Positions 46,881-56,496 of a stretch of 64,000 bases of DNA are shown here, piece by piece. The notes beneath the pieces were generated by a model, which made no database searches, was not told the DNA's origin, and saw nothing but the letters and a program-made list of their open reading frames with translations. The translations under genes were made by a program, and so were the position numbers. How positions within the stretch are numbered: position 1 is the first letter of the stretch; each line of letters opens with the position of its first letter. The stretch comes from an uncultured Pseudomonas sp. (GTDB taxonomy: Bacteria > Pseudomonadota > Gammaproteobacteria > Pseudomonadales > Pseudomonadaceae): assembly GCF_946886105.1 (NCBI RefSeq), contig NZ_CAMPHV010000003.1:1-64000 (forward strand), in the 5' to 3' direction.

Positions 46881-48251
46881 TCAGGCGCCGGTCAACATGG
46901 CGTCGGCCGGAGCATCGGAACGTTGTTGGTGGGTCAGTTGGAAATAAATGAAACCCGCGCCCATGAAACCGAGGAAAACCAGGGCGATCAGCATATTGAA
47001 CCAGACCATCGCCGCCAGGCAGACCAGCGCGAGGACCAGGGCGATGCCCGGCACCACCGGGTAACCCGGAGCACGGAAGGTGCGCAGCAGATCAGGCTCG
47101 GTTTTACGCAGTTTGAACAGGCTGAGCATGCTCATGATGTACATCACGATGGCGCCGAACACCGCCATGGTGATCATCGCCGCGGTCAGGCTCATGCCTT
47201 GCAGGTTGATCAGGCTATCGCTGTAGATCGCCGCGATGCCGATAGCGCCGCCGGCGAGAATCGCCCGGTGCGGAGTCTGGAAGCGATTCAGCTTGGCCAG
47301 ACTCTGGGGCAGGTAGCCGGCGCGGGCGAGGGCGAAGAACTGCCGCGAATAGCCGAGAATGATGCCGTGGAAACTTGCCACCAGACCGAACAGGCCGATC
47401 CACACCAGCATGTGCATCCAGTTCGAGTTTTCGCCGACCACCGCTTTCATCGCCTGGGGCAGCGGGTCGTTGATGTTCGACAACTCGCGCCAGTCGCCGA
47501 CGCCGCCGGCCATGATCATCACCCCGATCGCCAGGAACACCAGGGTCAGAATGCCGCTGAGATAGGCCCGGGGAATGGTGCGCTTGGGATCCTTGGCTTC
47601 TTCGGCGGCCATGGCCGCGCCTTCGATGGCAAGGAAGAACCAGATGGCGAAGGGGATCGCGGCGAAAATCCCGGCGATCGAGGCGCTGCTGAAACTGTTC
47701 GAGCCGGCCCAGCCGTTCAGCGCGAAGTTGCTGAAGCTGAAGCCCGGCGCGACCACGCCCATAAACACCAGCAACTCGGCCACCGCGAGTACCGTGACCA
47801 CCAGCTCGAAGGTCGCGGCGATGCTGACGCCGAGGATATTCAGGGTCATGAACACGAAGTAGGCGCCGACCGCCGCGTGTTTCGGGTCGAGTTCGGGAAA
47901 TTGCACATTGAGGTAGGCGCCGATCGCCATGGCGATCGCCGGCGGCGCGAAGACGAACTCGATCAGGGTGGCGAGTCCGGCGATCAGCCCGCCTTTTTCG
48001 CCGAATGCGCGGCGGCTATAGGCGAAGGGGCCGCCGGCGTGGGGGATCGCCGTGGTCAGTTCGGTAAAGCTGAAGATAAAGCAGGTGTACATCGCCGCGA
48101 CCATCAGCGCGGTGACCAGAAAGCCCAGGGTGCCGGCGCTGCCCCAGCCGTAGCTCCAGCCGAAGTACTCGCCGGAAATCACCAGGCCGACGGCGATACC
48201 CCATAGATGCAGGGTGCCGAGCGTGGGTTTGAGTTGTGTCGTGGAAGTCAT
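46881..48251 (-). CDS. eat: Ethanolamine permease (APC superfamily)
   Basis: The product is about 456 residues with twelve predicted membrane helices. The N terminus LGTLHLWGIAVGLVISGEYFGWSYGW and the motif IPHAGGPFAYSRRAFGEKGGLIAGLATLIEFVFAPPA are typical of Eat-type permeases. It brings ethanolamine into the cell for EutBC. ATG at 48251; a 140-base gap separates it from the aldehyde dehydrogenase gene upstream. Confidence 0.92.
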   Translation of the reverse strand: MTSTTQLKPTLGTLHLWGIAVGLVISGEYFGWSYGWGSAGTLGFLVTALMVAAMYTCFIFSFTELTTAIPHAGGPFAYSRRAFGEKGGLIAGLATLIEFVFAPPAIAMAIGAYLNVQFPELDPKHAAVGAYFVFMTLNILGVSIAATFELVVTVLAVAELLVFMGVVAPGFSFSNFALNGWAGSNSFSSASIAGIFAAIPFAIWFFLAIEGAAMAAEEAKDPKRTIPRAYLSGILTLVFLAIGVMIMAGGVGDWRELSNINDPLPQAMKAVVGENSNWMHMLVWIGLFGLVASFHGIILGYSRQFFALARAGYLPQSLAKLNRFQTPHRAILAGGAIGIAAIYSDSLINLQGMSLTAAMITMAVFGAIVMYIMSMLSLFKLRKTEPDLLRTFRAPGYPVVPGIALVLALVCLAAMVWFNMLIALVFLGFMGAGFIYFQLTHQQRSDAPADAMLTGA

Positions 48252-48391
48252 CGAGTACCCGCCCAAAGTAGTGGTATAGACCAAGAGATATGCAGGCAAC
48301 GCCTATGCCAGCCGCGACGGGTGGTCGCGGCGGACAGGGCATTTTGCGTTTTTAGCTAAGTCGAGGGCGCTTTCAGCGCAGAAGGGCGGGT

Positions 48392-49912
48392 TTAGAAGAA
48401 ACCCAGTGGGTTGGTGTCGTAGCTGACCAGCAGGTTTTTTGTCTGCTGATAGTGCTCGAGTGCCACTTTATGGGTCTCGCGACCGACGCCGGATTTCTTG
48501 TAGCCACCAAATGCGGCATGCGCCGGGTACAGGTGGTAACAGTTGGTCCATACACGGCCGGCCTTGATCGCCCGGCCCATGCGGTACGCGCGGTTGATGT
48601 CGCGGGTCCAGAGGCCGGCGCCGAGGCCGAACTCGGTGTCGTTGGCAATTGCCAGGGCTTCGGCTTCGTCCTTGAAGGTGGTGACGCTGACCACCGGGCC
48701 GAAGATTTCTTCCTGGAACACGCGCATCTTGTTGTGGCCCTTGAGCAGCGTCGGCTGGATGTAATAACCGCCGGTGAGGCTGCCGCTGAGTTTTTCCACG
48801 CTGCCGCCGGTCAGCAGCTCGGCGCCTTCCTGCTTGGCGATCTCCAGGTAGCTCAAGATCTTGTCGAACTGCTGTTCGGAGGCCTGGGCGCCAACCATGG
48901 TGTCGGTGTCCAGCGGGTCGCCGCGTTTGATCTGCTCGACCTTCTTCATCACCTCTTTCATGAATGCCGGGTAGATCGACTCCTGCACCAGCGCCCGCGA
49001 CGGGCAGGTGCACACTTCGCCCTGGTTGAAGAACGCCAGCACCAGGCCCTCGGCGGCCTTTTCGATAAAGCTCGGCTCGGCCTGCATGATGTCCTCGAAG
49101 AAGATGTTCGGCGATTTGCCGCCCAGCTCTACGGTCGACGGGATGATGTTTTCCGCCGCGCACTTGAGGATATGCGAACCGACCGGGGTCGAGCCGGTGA
49201 AGGCAATCTTGGCGATGCGCTTGCTGGTGGCCAGCGCTTCGCCGGCCTCTTTGCCGAACCCCTGCACCACGTTAAGCACGCCCGGCGGCAGCAAGTCGCC
49301 GATCAGCTCCAGCAGCACGCTGATGCCCAGCGGCGTTTGCTCGGCCGGCTTGAGCACGACGCAGTTGCCGGCGGCCAGGGCCGGGGCGAGTTTCCAGGCG
49401 GCCATCAGCAGCGGGAAGTTCCACGGGATGATCTGTCCGACCACGCCGAGCGGCTCGTGGATGTGATAGGCCACGGTGTTGCCGTCGATCTCGGCGGCAG
49501 AGCCTTCCTGGGCGCGCAGGCAGCCGGCGAAATAGCGGAAGTGGTCGGCGGCCAGGGGAATGTCGGCATTCAGGGTTTCCCGTACGGCCTTGCCGTTGTC
49601 CCAGGTCTCGGTGATCGCGAGCATTTCCAGATTGGCTTCGATGCGCTCGGCGATCTTCAGCAGGATCAGCGAGCGCTCCTGCACCGAGGTCTTGCCCCAG
49701 GCGTCGGCGGCGGCATGGGCGGCGTCCAGCGCCTTGTCGATGTCCGCGGCGCTGGAGCGGGGGAATTCGGCGATCGGCAGGCCGTTGACCGGCGAGGTGT
49801 TGGTGAAATATTGGCCTTTGATCGGGGCGACGAACTCGCCGCCGATGTAGTTGCCATAACGCGACTTGAAGGAAACGAGGGCGCCTTCGGTACCGGGGTG
49901 GGCATAACGCAT
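48392..49912 (-). CDS. exaC: NAD-dependent acetaldehyde dehydrogenase, ExaC/AcoD type
   Basis: The 506-residue product oxidises the acetaldehyde formed by EutBC to acetate. Motifs: [43 protein letters not shown], catalytic Glu in [12 protein letters not shown], catalytic Cys in [13 protein letters not shown], and [12 protein letters not shown]. It is first in the operon behind a sigma-54 type promoter, with eutR divergent. Confidence 0.93.
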   Translation of the reverse strand: MRYAHPGTEGALVSFKSRYGNYIGGEFVAPIKGQYFTNTSPVNGLPIAEFPRSSAADIDKALDAAHAAADAWGKTSVQERSLILLKIAERIEANLEMLAITETWDNGKAVRETLNADIPLAADHFRYFAGCLRAQEGSAAEIDGNTVAYHIHEPLGVVGQIIPWNFPLLMAAWKLAPALAAGNCVVLKPAEQTPLGISVLLELIGDLLPPGVLNVVQGFGKEAGEALATSKRIAKIAFTGSTPVGSHILKCAAENIIPSTVELGGKSPNIFFEDIMQAEPSFIEKAAEGLVLAFFNQGEVCTCPSRALVQESIYPAFMKEVMKKVEQIKRGDPLDTDTMVGAQASEQQFDKILSYLEIAKQEGAELLTGGSVEKLSGSLTGGYYIQPTLLKGHNKMRVFQEEIFGPVVSVTTFKDEAEALAIANDTEFGLGAGLWTRDINRAYRMGRAIKAGRVWTNCYHLYPAHAAFGGYKKSGVGRETHKVALEHYQQTKNLLVSYDTNPLGFF

Positions 49913-49976
49913 GGTGAGAATCTCCTGGCTTTTGTACTTATTGGGGAGGCGCCCTGCGGCGCGTGCCAGGGACTAG

Positions 49977-49992
49977 AGCAAGGCCTGGGCCA
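49977..49992 (-). promoter_or_regulatory. Sigma-54 promoter of the ethanolamine operon
   Basis: On the minus strand TGGCCC-N5-TTGCT matches the -24/-12 consensus TGGCAC-N5-TTGCW with one mismatch. It would start transcription roughly 50 bases before the aldehyde dehydrogenase start codon. The divergent gene encodes a sigma-54 activator, which supports the assignment. Confidence 0.75.
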
Positions 49993-50056
49993 GTTGTCGG
50001 TGAGGCCCGTTTTAGAGCGATATTTTGGATTGTCGGATAGGCGCGGAATGACGCTG

Positions 50057-50107
50057 TGTATCGCTCAAGACACAGGGAGGGTGACAGTTTGTACCGCTCC
50101 CGATACA
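50057..50107. promoter_or_regulatory. Two matching 18-bp sites, probable EutR upstream activating sequences
   Basis: TGTATCGCTCAAGACACA (50057-50074) and TGTACCGCTCCCGATACA (50090-50107) share TGTAYCGCTC and end in CACA or TACA, each an imperfect inverted repeat. Their starts are 33 bases apart, about three helical turns. They lie ~65-130 bases upstream of the sigma-54 promoter and 105-156 bases upstream of eutR. Confidence 0.65.
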
Positions 50108-50212
50108 GCGCCATGACTCGCCGGTCAGCCCGCCTTGCAATGCGTTTATCCCTGGAGGATGCTGCCAGGCGAAGTTCGATTAGGTGCGACTCCAGGGCGG
50201 AGAACAATAACA

Positions 50213-52111
50213 ATGCACAATCACGCAAGCCGTCATGCCCAGCAGGTGCTGACCGTGGCCCAGGGCCGCAGCCCAGCCGCAGGTCCTGCGGCCGATCCTT
50301 CGGTGGCGCGCTCCTGGTTGCGTTGCCTGGAGCAATACCGTCTCGACCCGGCCCGCGCTTCGGCCCCGGCGGTGCTCGAACACTCGAGCATGCTCGAACG
50401 CCGCGAACAGTTGCGCCAGGTGCTGGAGATTTCCAGCAACGAGATGAACAGCCTGCACCGTCAACTGGCCGGTTCCGGCCACGCAGTGCTGCTCACCGAC
50501 GCCCGTGGGGTGGTTCTCAACTGTGTCACCCAGCAGGCGGAAAAACGCACCTTCGAGCAGGCCGGCCTGTGGCTGGGCGCCGACTGGAGCGAGGCCTGCG
50601 AAGGCACCAACGGCATCGGCACCTGCCTGGTCGAGCGCCAGCCGCTGACCATCCACCAGAACGAACACTTCCGCAGTCGCCACACCGGCCTGACCTGCTC
50701 GGCCAGCCCGGTGTTCGACCCCCACGGCGAGCTGCTGGCGGTGCTCGACGTGTCCTCGGCGCGCCACGACGTCTCGCGGCAAAGCCAGTTCCACACCATG
50801 GCCCTGGTCAACCTGTCGGCCAAGGTCATCGAAGGCTGCCATTTCATGCGCAGCTACGAAGGCGAATGGCTGCTGCGTTTCCATGCCCAGGCCGAGTACA
50901 TTGGCCAGTTCAGCGAGGGCCTGCTGGCGTTCGACGGCGACGGGCGAATCAGCGCGGTGAACCAGAGCGCGATCAACCTGCTCGGCCTGCCGCGTCAGCG
51001 TCTGCTCGGGCGCACCCTGCTGGAAATTTTCGACTGCCACCTCGACGACCTGCTCGGCCGCGCCTCACCACAACCGGCGGCCAGCTGGCCGCTGTACACG
51101 CAAAAGGGCCGGCAACTGTTCGCCATGCTGCGCGGGCAACCGCCGCGCCGCACTCAGGCGCTGGGCGCTCAGGTGTTGGCGACTCCCGGTCTGTGTCTGG
51201 CCGATCCAGCTTTGCAGGCGGATTTTCGCCGTGCCCTGCGGGTCTACGAGCGCGACGTGCCCTTGTTGATCGGCGGTGAAACCGGCACCGGCAAAGAAGC
51301 CTTCGCCAAGGCGCTGCATCAGGTCAGCTCACGCGGCGGCAAGCCCTTCGTCGCGCTCAACTGCGCGGCGATTCCCGAGAGCCTGATCGAGAGCGAACTG
51401 TTCGGCTACCGCGGCGGCAGCTTCACCGGCGCGCGCAAGGAAGGCATGCGCGGCAAGCTGCAACAGGCCGACGGCGGCACCCTGTTCCTCGACGAAATCG
51501 GCGACATGCCGCTGGCGCTACAAACCCGGTTGTTGCGCGTGCTGGAAGAGCGGCAGGTCGAACCCATCGGCGGCGAAACCCAGGCCATCGATGTGCGGGT
51601 GATCAGTGCCAGCCACCGCGACCTCGGCGAACGGGTCGCCAGCGGCGAGTTTCGCGAGGATCTGTATTACCGGCTCAACGGCCTGGAGCTGCAGTTGCCG
51701 CCGTTGCGCGAACGCGGCGACAAGCGCGAATTGCTGACTTTCCTGCTCGCCGAGGAGGCGCGCGGGCAGCCCCTGCGCGTGGATGAACGGGCCGGCAAAG
51801 CCCTGCTCGACTATGCCTGGCCGGGCAATGTGCGCCAGCTGCGCAATGTGTTGCGCACCCTGGCCGCGCTCTGCGACGACGGCCTGATTGGCTACGCCGA
51901 ACTGCCCGCGCAAATCCGCCACGCACCCGCGGCACTGGCGCCCGCCGAAGCGGTCAAACCCGATCAGCTCGGCGATGCCGAGCGCGCGGCGCTGCTCGCG
52001 GTGCTCGACGCCCAGCATTGGCATATGAGCCGCGCCGCCGAGCAACTCGGCATCAGTCGCAATACGCTGTATCGCAAGCTGCGCAAACACGCGATCGCCC
52101 GGCGAGGCTAA
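50213..52111 (+). CDS. eutR: Sigma-54-dependent activator of ethanolamine genes, AcoR type
   Basis: The product is about 632 residues: an N-terminal GAF-type sensor (~60-220, SEACEGTNGIGTCLVERQPL, FDPHGELLAVLDVSS), a PAS-like segment (~230-300), an AAA+ domain (~345-560) with GGETGTGKEAFAKALHQ, the sigma-54 contact loop GSFTGA, GTLFLDEIGDMPLALQTRLLRVLEE, and a Fis-type HTH at the end (MSRAAEQLGISRNTLYRKLR). The loop reads GSFTGA in place of GAFTGA. Divergent from the eut operon it presumably controls. Confidence 0.92.
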   Translation: MHNHASRHAQQVLTVAQGRSPAAGPAADPSVARSWLRCLEQYRLDPARASAPAVLEHSSMLERREQLRQVLEISSNEMNSLHRQLAGSGHAVLLTDARGVVLNCVTQQAEKRTFEQAGLWLGADWSEACEGTNGIGTCLVERQPLTIHQNEHFRSRHTGLTCSASPVFDPHGELLAVLDVSSARHDVSRQSQFHTMALVNLSAKVIEGCHFMRSYEGEWLLRFHAQAEYIGQFSEGLLAFDGDGRISAVNQSAINLLGLPRQRLLGRTLLEIFDCHLDDLLGRASPQPAASWPLYTQKGRQLFAMLRGQPPRRTQALGAQVLATPGLCLADPALQADFRRALRVYERDVPLLIGGETGTGKEAFAKALHQVSSRGGKPFVALNCAAIPESLIESELFGYRGGSFTGARKEGMRGKLQQADGGTLFLDEIGDMPLALQTRLLRVLEERQVEPIGGETQAIDVRVISASHRDLGERVASGEFREDLYYRLNGLELQLPPLRERGDKRELLTFLLAEEARGQPLRVDERAGKALLDYAWPGNVRQLRNVLRTLAALCDDGLIGYAELPAQIRHAPAALAPAEAVKPDQLGDAERAALLAVLDAQHWHMSRAAEQLGISRNTLYRKLRKHAIARRG

Positions 52112-52138
52112 GGCACAGCTGCGCATAGGCTAACCGGC

Positions 52139-52172
52139 CGTAGGTTGGTGCTGAGCGCAGCGAAGCCCAACA
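52139..52172. repeat. GTAGGTTGG-family half palindrome
   Basis: GTAGGTTGGTGCTGAGCGCAGCGAAGCCCAAC matches one arm of the palindrome at 31583-31664. It lies in the 190-base gap between eutR and mpl; the rest of that gap shows nothing else clear. Confidence 0.7.
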
Positions 52173-52302
52173 AGATGACAGCGGATCCTGCATCGCGGCC
52201 CGCGACGTTCTGCCGAGAACGGCGCAGGGCGCTGTGCTAACCTGCGGCGAGTTTTTCACGGCCGCTATTCAGCATCCGGCCGGTCCGTTTTCGAGGTTAT
52301 CC

Positions 52303-53652
52303 ATGCATATCCATATTCTCGGTATCTGCGGCACCTTTATGGGCTCGCTGGCCGTGCTGGCCAAGGAGTTGGGCCATCGCGTCACCGGCTCCGACGCCAA
52401 TGTCTACCCGCCGATGAGCACCCAGCTCGAAGCCCAGGGCATCGAGCTGACCCAGGGCTACGACGCCGCGCAACTGCAGCCCGCGCCGGATCTGGTGGTG
52501 ATCGGTAACGCCCTGTCACGCGGCAACCCGGCGGTGGAGTATGTGCTGAATCAGGGCCTGCCCTATGTCAGCGGCCCGCAATGGCTGGCCGACCACGTGC
52601 TGCAGGGCCGTTGGGTGCTGGCGGTGGCCGGCACCCACGGCAAGACCAGCAGTTCGAGCATGCTGGCCTGGATACTGGAGCATGCCGGCATGAGCCCGGG
52701 CTTTCTGATCGGCGGCGTGCCGCAGAACTTCGGCATTTCCGCGCGTCTCGGCGGTACACCGTTTTTCGTGGTGGAGGCCGACGAGTACGACAGCGCCTTC
52801 TTCGACAAGCGCAGCAAGTTCGTCCATTACCGCCCGCGCACCGCGATTCTGAACAACCTGGAATTCGACCACGCGGATATCTTCCCTGACCTGGCGGCCA
52901 TCGAGCGGCAGTTCCACCATCTGGTGCGGACCATTCCCGGCGACGGCCTGATCATTCACCCGCGCGGCGAAAGCGCCCTGCAGCGGGTGATCGAGATGGG
53001 CTGCTGGACCCCGGTGCAGACCACCGGGGAGGGCGGCCAATGGCAGGCGCGCCTGCTCAGCGCCGACGGTTCGCGCTTCGAGGTGAGTTTCGAAGGCAAA
53101 ACCGCCGGTGTGGTGGATTGGCAATTGACCGGCCAGCACAACGTCGCCAACGCCCTGGCGGTGTTGGCGGCGGCGCGGCATGTCGGCGTGGTGCCGGAGT
53201 TGGGCATCGCCGCACTGTGCAGCTTTATCAATGCCAAACGGCGCATGGAGAAGGTCGCCGAGGTCAACGGCGTGACCATCTTCGACGACTTCGCTCACCA
53301 TCCGACGGCCATCGCCACCACCCTCGACGGCCTGCGCAAGCGCATCGGCGATGCCAAACTGATCGCCATCATCGAGCCGCGTTCCAACTCGATGAAGCTC
53401 GGCGCGCACCGCGACGGTCTGCCGGAATCGGTGGCGCAGGCCGACTCGGTGTATTGGTACGCGCCGCCGAACCTCGGCTGGGACCTGGCCGCCACGGTCG
53501 CCTCTTCCCGCGTGCCGACCCAAGTCTGCGACTCGCTGGAGGCGATTATCAAAGGGGTCAAGGCCGAGGCCGCGCCGGGCACCCAGGTGGTGGTGATGAG
53601 CAACGGCGGCTTCGGCGGTTTGCATGGCAAGCTGGCCGAGGCATTGAAGTAG
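52303..53652 (+). CDS. mpl: Murein peptide ligase (UDP-MurNAc:tripeptide ligase)
   Basis: The product is about 449 residues and recycles cell-wall tripeptide by joining it to UDP-MurNAc. Mur ligase motifs: MHIHILGICGTFMGSLAVLAKELGH at the N terminus, ATP loop AVAGTHGKTSSSSMLAW, VVEADEYDSAFFDKRSKFVHY, LNNLEFDHADIFPDL, and DDFAHHPTAIATTL. The ATG at 52303 fits the family start. The TAG stop is the first TAG of a palindromic repeat (53649-53704). Confidence 0.96.
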   Translation: MHIHILGICGTFMGSLAVLAKELGHRVTGSDANVYPPMSTQLEAQGIELTQGYDAAQLQPAPDLVVIGNALSRGNPAVEYVLNQGLPYVSGPQWLADHVLQGRWVLAVAGTHGKTSSSSMLAWILEHAGMSPGFLIGGVPQNFGISARLGGTPFFVVEADEYDSAFFDKRSKFVHYRPRTAILNNLEFDHADIFPDLAAIERQFHHLVRTIPGDGLIIHPRGESALQRVIEMGCWTPVQTTGEGGQWQARLLSADGSRFEVSFEGKTAGVVDWQLTGQHNVANALAVLAAARHVGVVPELGIAALCSFINAKRRMEKVAEVNGVTIFDDFAHHPTAIATTLDGLRKRIGDAKLIAIIEPRSNSMKLGAHRDGLPESVAQADSVYWYAPPNLGWDLAATVASSRVPTQVCDSLEAIIKGVKAEAAPGTQVVVMSNGGFGGLHGKLAEALK

Positions 53653-53704
53653 GGCGGGTGAAACCCGCCATTGAGCATAAGCCGGCGGGTTTCACCCGCC
53701 CTAC
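53649..53704. repeat. GTAGGGCGGGTGAAACC palindrome between mpl and ubiX
   Basis: GTAGGGCGGGTGAAACCCGCC and GGCGGGTTTCACCCGCCCTAC are exact inverted repeats around a 14-base spacer. The left arm holds the mpl stop codon, and the right arm ends nine bases before the ubiX start. It could form a strong hairpin in the mpl-ubiX transcript. Confidence 0.9.
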
Positions 53705-53713
53705 GGAGTTCGC

Positions 53714-54343
53714 ATGAGCGGTCCCGAAAGAATCACCCTGGCGATGACCGGCGCTTCCGGCGCGCAATACGGCTTGCGCCTGCTCGATTGCCTGGTGCGC
53801 GAAGACCGCGAGGTGCACTTTTTGATCTCCAAGGCCGCGCAACTGGTGATGGCCACCGAGACCGATGTGACCCTGCCGAACAAGCCGCGGGCGATGCAGG
53901 CCTTTCTCAGCGAATACACCGGCGCGTTGCCGGGGCAGATCCGCGTGTACGGCAAGGAGGACTGGATGGCCCCGGCGGCCTCTGGCTCGGGCGCGCCCAC
54001 CGCGATGGTGGTGGTGCCCTGTTCCACCGGCAGCCTGTCGGCGATCGCCACCGGCGCCTGCAACAACCTGATCGAGCGTGCCGCCGACGTCGCCCTGAAA
54101 GAGCGTCGGCAGTTGATTCTGGTGCCGCGCGAGGCACCGTTTTCCAGCATCCATCTGGAGAACATGCTCAAGCTGTCGAATATGGGCGTGACCATCCTGC
54201 CGGCTTCGCCCGGTTTCTACCATCAACCGCAGACCATCGACGACCTCGTCGATTTCGTCGTCGCGCGTATCCTCAATTGCCTGGGCATTCCTCAGGACAT
54301 GCTGCCGCGCTGGGGCGAGCATCATCAGGTCTCGGATGAGTAA
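53714..54343 (+). CDS. ubiX: Flavin prenyltransferase UbiX
   Basis: The 209-residue product makes the prenylated FMN cofactor used by the UbiD decarboxylase in ubiquinone synthesis. Motifs: [73 protein letters not shown], and [26 protein letters not shown]. It follows mpl as in P. aeruginosa. It is interesting beside the riboflavin block, since FMN is its substrate. Confidence 0.96.
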   Translation: MSGPERITLAMTGASGAQYGLRLLDCLVREDREVHFLISKAAQLVMATETDVTLPNKPRAMQAFLSEYTGALPGQIRVYGKEDWMAPAASGSGAPTAMVVVPCSTGSLSAIATGACNNLIERAADVALKERRQLILVPREAPFSSIHLENMLKLSNMGVTILPASPGFYHQPQTIDDLVDFVVARILNCLGIPQDMLPRWGEHHQVSDE

Positions 54344-54632
54344 GCACTGGGGCATGCCTGCGTTGGCCCTGGCGCTGCTGCTGTGCGGCGGCTGCGCGAC
54401 CACGCGCACGCTGGACGCGGCCAAGCCCGGCGCGCCTGTGGTGTATGCCGGTACGCGCCTGGATCTGTATGCCTTGAAGGGCGGCTGCTGCGCGCAGGAT
54501 CGTTTCGGCGCCGAAGCTCCCAAGTACCCCGGCCTCGACCTGCCCGCCAGCGCTTTGCTGGATACCCTGCTGTTGCCGTTGTCCCTGGCTGCCGCGCTGG
54601 GGTTGCAGTTGGGTGTAAGCGGCGGGCTTTAG
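54336..54632 (+). CDS. YceK/YidQ family lipoprotein
   Basis: The 98-residue product has a lipoprotein signal with lipobox LLCGGC at residues ~15-20, followed by [13 protein letters not shown] and [21 protein letters not shown], the usual YceK/DUF1375 pattern. It starts eight bases inside the end of ubiX, so the two are probably co-translated. Function unknown. Confidence 0.85.
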   Translation: MSKHWGMPALALALLLCGGCATTRTLDAAKPGAPVVYAGTRLDLYALKGGCCAQDRFGAEAPKYPGLDLPASALLDTLLLPLSLAAALGLQLGVSGGL

Positions 54633-54638
54633 CCGTTC

Positions 54639-54721
54639 GTAGCCCGGATGCAATCCGGGGAAGCGGTATAGCCGCATGAGTCATCGCCCCATGAATCGCT
54701 CCCGGATTGCATCCGGGCTAC
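54639..54721. repeat. REP-like palindrome, GTAGCCCGG family
   Basis: GTAGCCCGGATGCAATCCGGGG and CCCGGATTGCATCCGGGCTAC face each other over a 39-base spacer. It lies in the convergent gap after the YceK gene. Confidence 0.88.
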
Positions 54722-54756
54722 GGCGCGGCGCGGTTCCCAGGGTTTTTATGACGCAC

Positions 54757-54793
54757 AAAAAAACAGGCGTTCCACCGACCGGGGAACGCCTGT
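54757..54793 (-). terminator. Rho-independent terminator downstream of the esterase gene
   Basis: An 11-bp stem ACAGGCGTTCC/GGAACGCCTGT with a run of seven T following on the minus strand. It lies 108 bases past the esterase stop; the stretch between shows no gene. Confidence 0.85.
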
Positions 54794-54900
54794 AGGGCGG
54801 CGCCGCCTTGCGCCACATAGGTGCGAATCAGTCCCTCTAACCGCTTCCATGCATCCCGTCCGGAGCGGTTGAGGATGTTCGACCGATTCGCTACCGGGGG

Positions 54901-55962
54901 CTACTTGACCTTGCGCAGAATGAAGTTGGTCATGCTCTCCTGAGACGACGGCATGATGTTCATCCGCGGGATGTAGTAGTTGCCCTTCAGGCCGACTTTC
55001 TGGGCTTGGTCACGTAGCGCTTTGGCATGGTAGGGGTGGTGATAAAGAATCCCGACGCTGCTCGGTTTGGTCACCGGTACGCTCTGGTTGGCGACCCATA
55101 CTTCCGGGTCGGCTGCGTCCATCAAACCGAGCAAATCGACATCCTGCCGATAGGCCACGATGGGCGAGCTATAGAGTTCGTGCAGTTGGTCGATGCCGTA
55201 AAAGTTCGTCGCCGCGCTTTCCATCGAGGCGACGGAGAAGTTGTATTGCTTGAACACTTCCTCCCAGCGCACCACATCCATGGACGATTGGGCTTCGGAA
55301 CCCACGGCGGCCAATATGCGCGTGGACTGGTGTTCTACCGGGTCGCCGCTGTTGAGGTTGGCCATGTCGTCGTGGAAGGCCAACCAAAGAGCGGTGCTGG
55401 CGCCGGCGGAACTACCGATGGCGATGACTTTCTGTGGGTCGATATTGAAGCTGTCGTGGTGGTGCTTCATAAATTGCACCGAACGCTGAGCGCCGCGCAG
55501 GGATTTGATCAAACCCACTTTGTCGCTACGTCCCAACAATGGGTAGTTGATCGAGGCAAAGGCGACGCCCTGATCGAGCAACTCGACGATCATTTTCCGA
55601 TTGCTTCTGCTATAGGCCTTTTCCTTGCTGCCGGAAGAGAAACCGCCGCCGTGGATAAATATCACCAAAGGCGTTTTGCTCTTGCTGGAGTAATTGGCTT
55701 TGGGCGCGAAGATATCGAACCTGTGCCGGGCATCCGGGCCGTAAGGCACGTCTTTGACGAAGTAGGCGGAGGTCGAGCCCAGGCTGAAGGGCGGGCTGCT
55801 CGGCGACAGGCTGAGGGCCGAGGCCATGGCTGGGGCCAGCGAGCTGCCAACGACTGCCGCTGCCAGTAGCGCGCGCCTCAGGACGTTCCAGGGCGAGGTG
55901 GATGGGTTACATCGCAATAGATTGTCGGGGGCGGGGGCATTGCGCGTTGCAAGTTTGAACAT
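54901..55962 (-). CDS. Exported alpha/beta hydrolase (hormone-sensitive-lipase-like esterase)
   Basis: The 353-residue product has a long N terminus ending in a signal-like helix (RALLAAAVVGSSLAPAMASA). The hydrolase core has the oxyanion motif FIHGGGFSSGSK, the nucleophile elbow IGSSAGAS, and a probable catalytic His late in the chain (ILYHHPYHAK). This is the BD-FAE/HSL carboxylesterase pattern; the substrate is unknown. An N terminus with no further Met before the signal makes the start ATG at 55962 acceptable, though long. Confidence 0.85.
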   Translation of the reverse strand: MFKLATRNAPAPDNLLRCNPSTSPWNVLRRALLAAAVVGSSLAPAMASALSLSPSSPPFSLGSTSAYFVKDVPYGPDARHRFDIFAPKANYSSKSKTPLVIFIHGGGFSSGSKEKAYSRSNRKMIVELLDQGVAFASINYPLLGRSDKVGLIKSLRGAQRSVQFMKHHHDSFNIDPQKVIAIGSSAGASTALWLAFHDDMANLNSGDPVEHQSTRILAAVGSEAQSSMDVVRWEEVFKQYNFSVASMESAATNFYGIDQLHELYSSPIVAYRQDVDLLGLMDAADPEVWVANQSVPVTKPSSVGILYHHPYHAKALRDQAQKVGLKGNYYIPRMNIMPSSQESMTNFILRKVK

Positions 55963-56496
55963 GACTGATTTCTCTCGATATGAGGACTACTTTTCAGTCG
56001 GGTGCAGTCATTCCATTAATCGGTAGTTGTTTAATCGGCATTCCCGCCAGATACACGCGAACTAAAACCTGAGTGCTGAAATGGAAGTGCTCGAATGGCG
56101 CATCAGTCCGTCTCTCAGCGGGGCGGATAATGTGTGGATATATCGCGATTGATAAGAGCCGTTTGTCGAAACAGGCAGCGTCAATATTTTGTTATTGCGC
56201 CCGGGTGATATTAATTTGACCCACGATTTTGCACTTTGCCACTATGCATTTATTGTGTTTTTCGATGTATTTTGAGGAATAGCGTCAATATTTTGTTGTT
56301 TTTGATGGGTGCAGGAATAGATGTACGAGAAGAAAACGGAACTTAAATTCCGATAAGCGGTAGTGCCATAACCCTGCATTCTTTATATATCCAGCCGATA
56401 TCGCGCTAGTTGGTCTGGGTCAGGTGCGCTAACGATTGGAGCAGGCAAGGCCGCTGGCGCTGCAAATTTTATGATCGTTGCGGCGATGTTCGGGAC
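55963..56496. other. AT-rich intergenic region with a 17-bp direct repeat
   Basis: This 534-base gap is visibly richer in A and T than its surroundings, with stretches such as TTATATATCC and GATATTAATTTGAC. AGCGTCAATATTTTGTT occurs twice in direct orientation at 56177-56193 and 56281-56297. No gene is supported. It may hold promoters for the esterase gene, or be DNA of foreign base composition. Confidence 0.6.

Noticed and set aside
45225..48206. A 993-codon plus-strand frame opposite eutC, eutB and eat
   Set aside because: No domain or signal is recognisable, it is rich in His/Gln/Asp/Arg as expected of an antisense frame, and it spans three well-supported genes.
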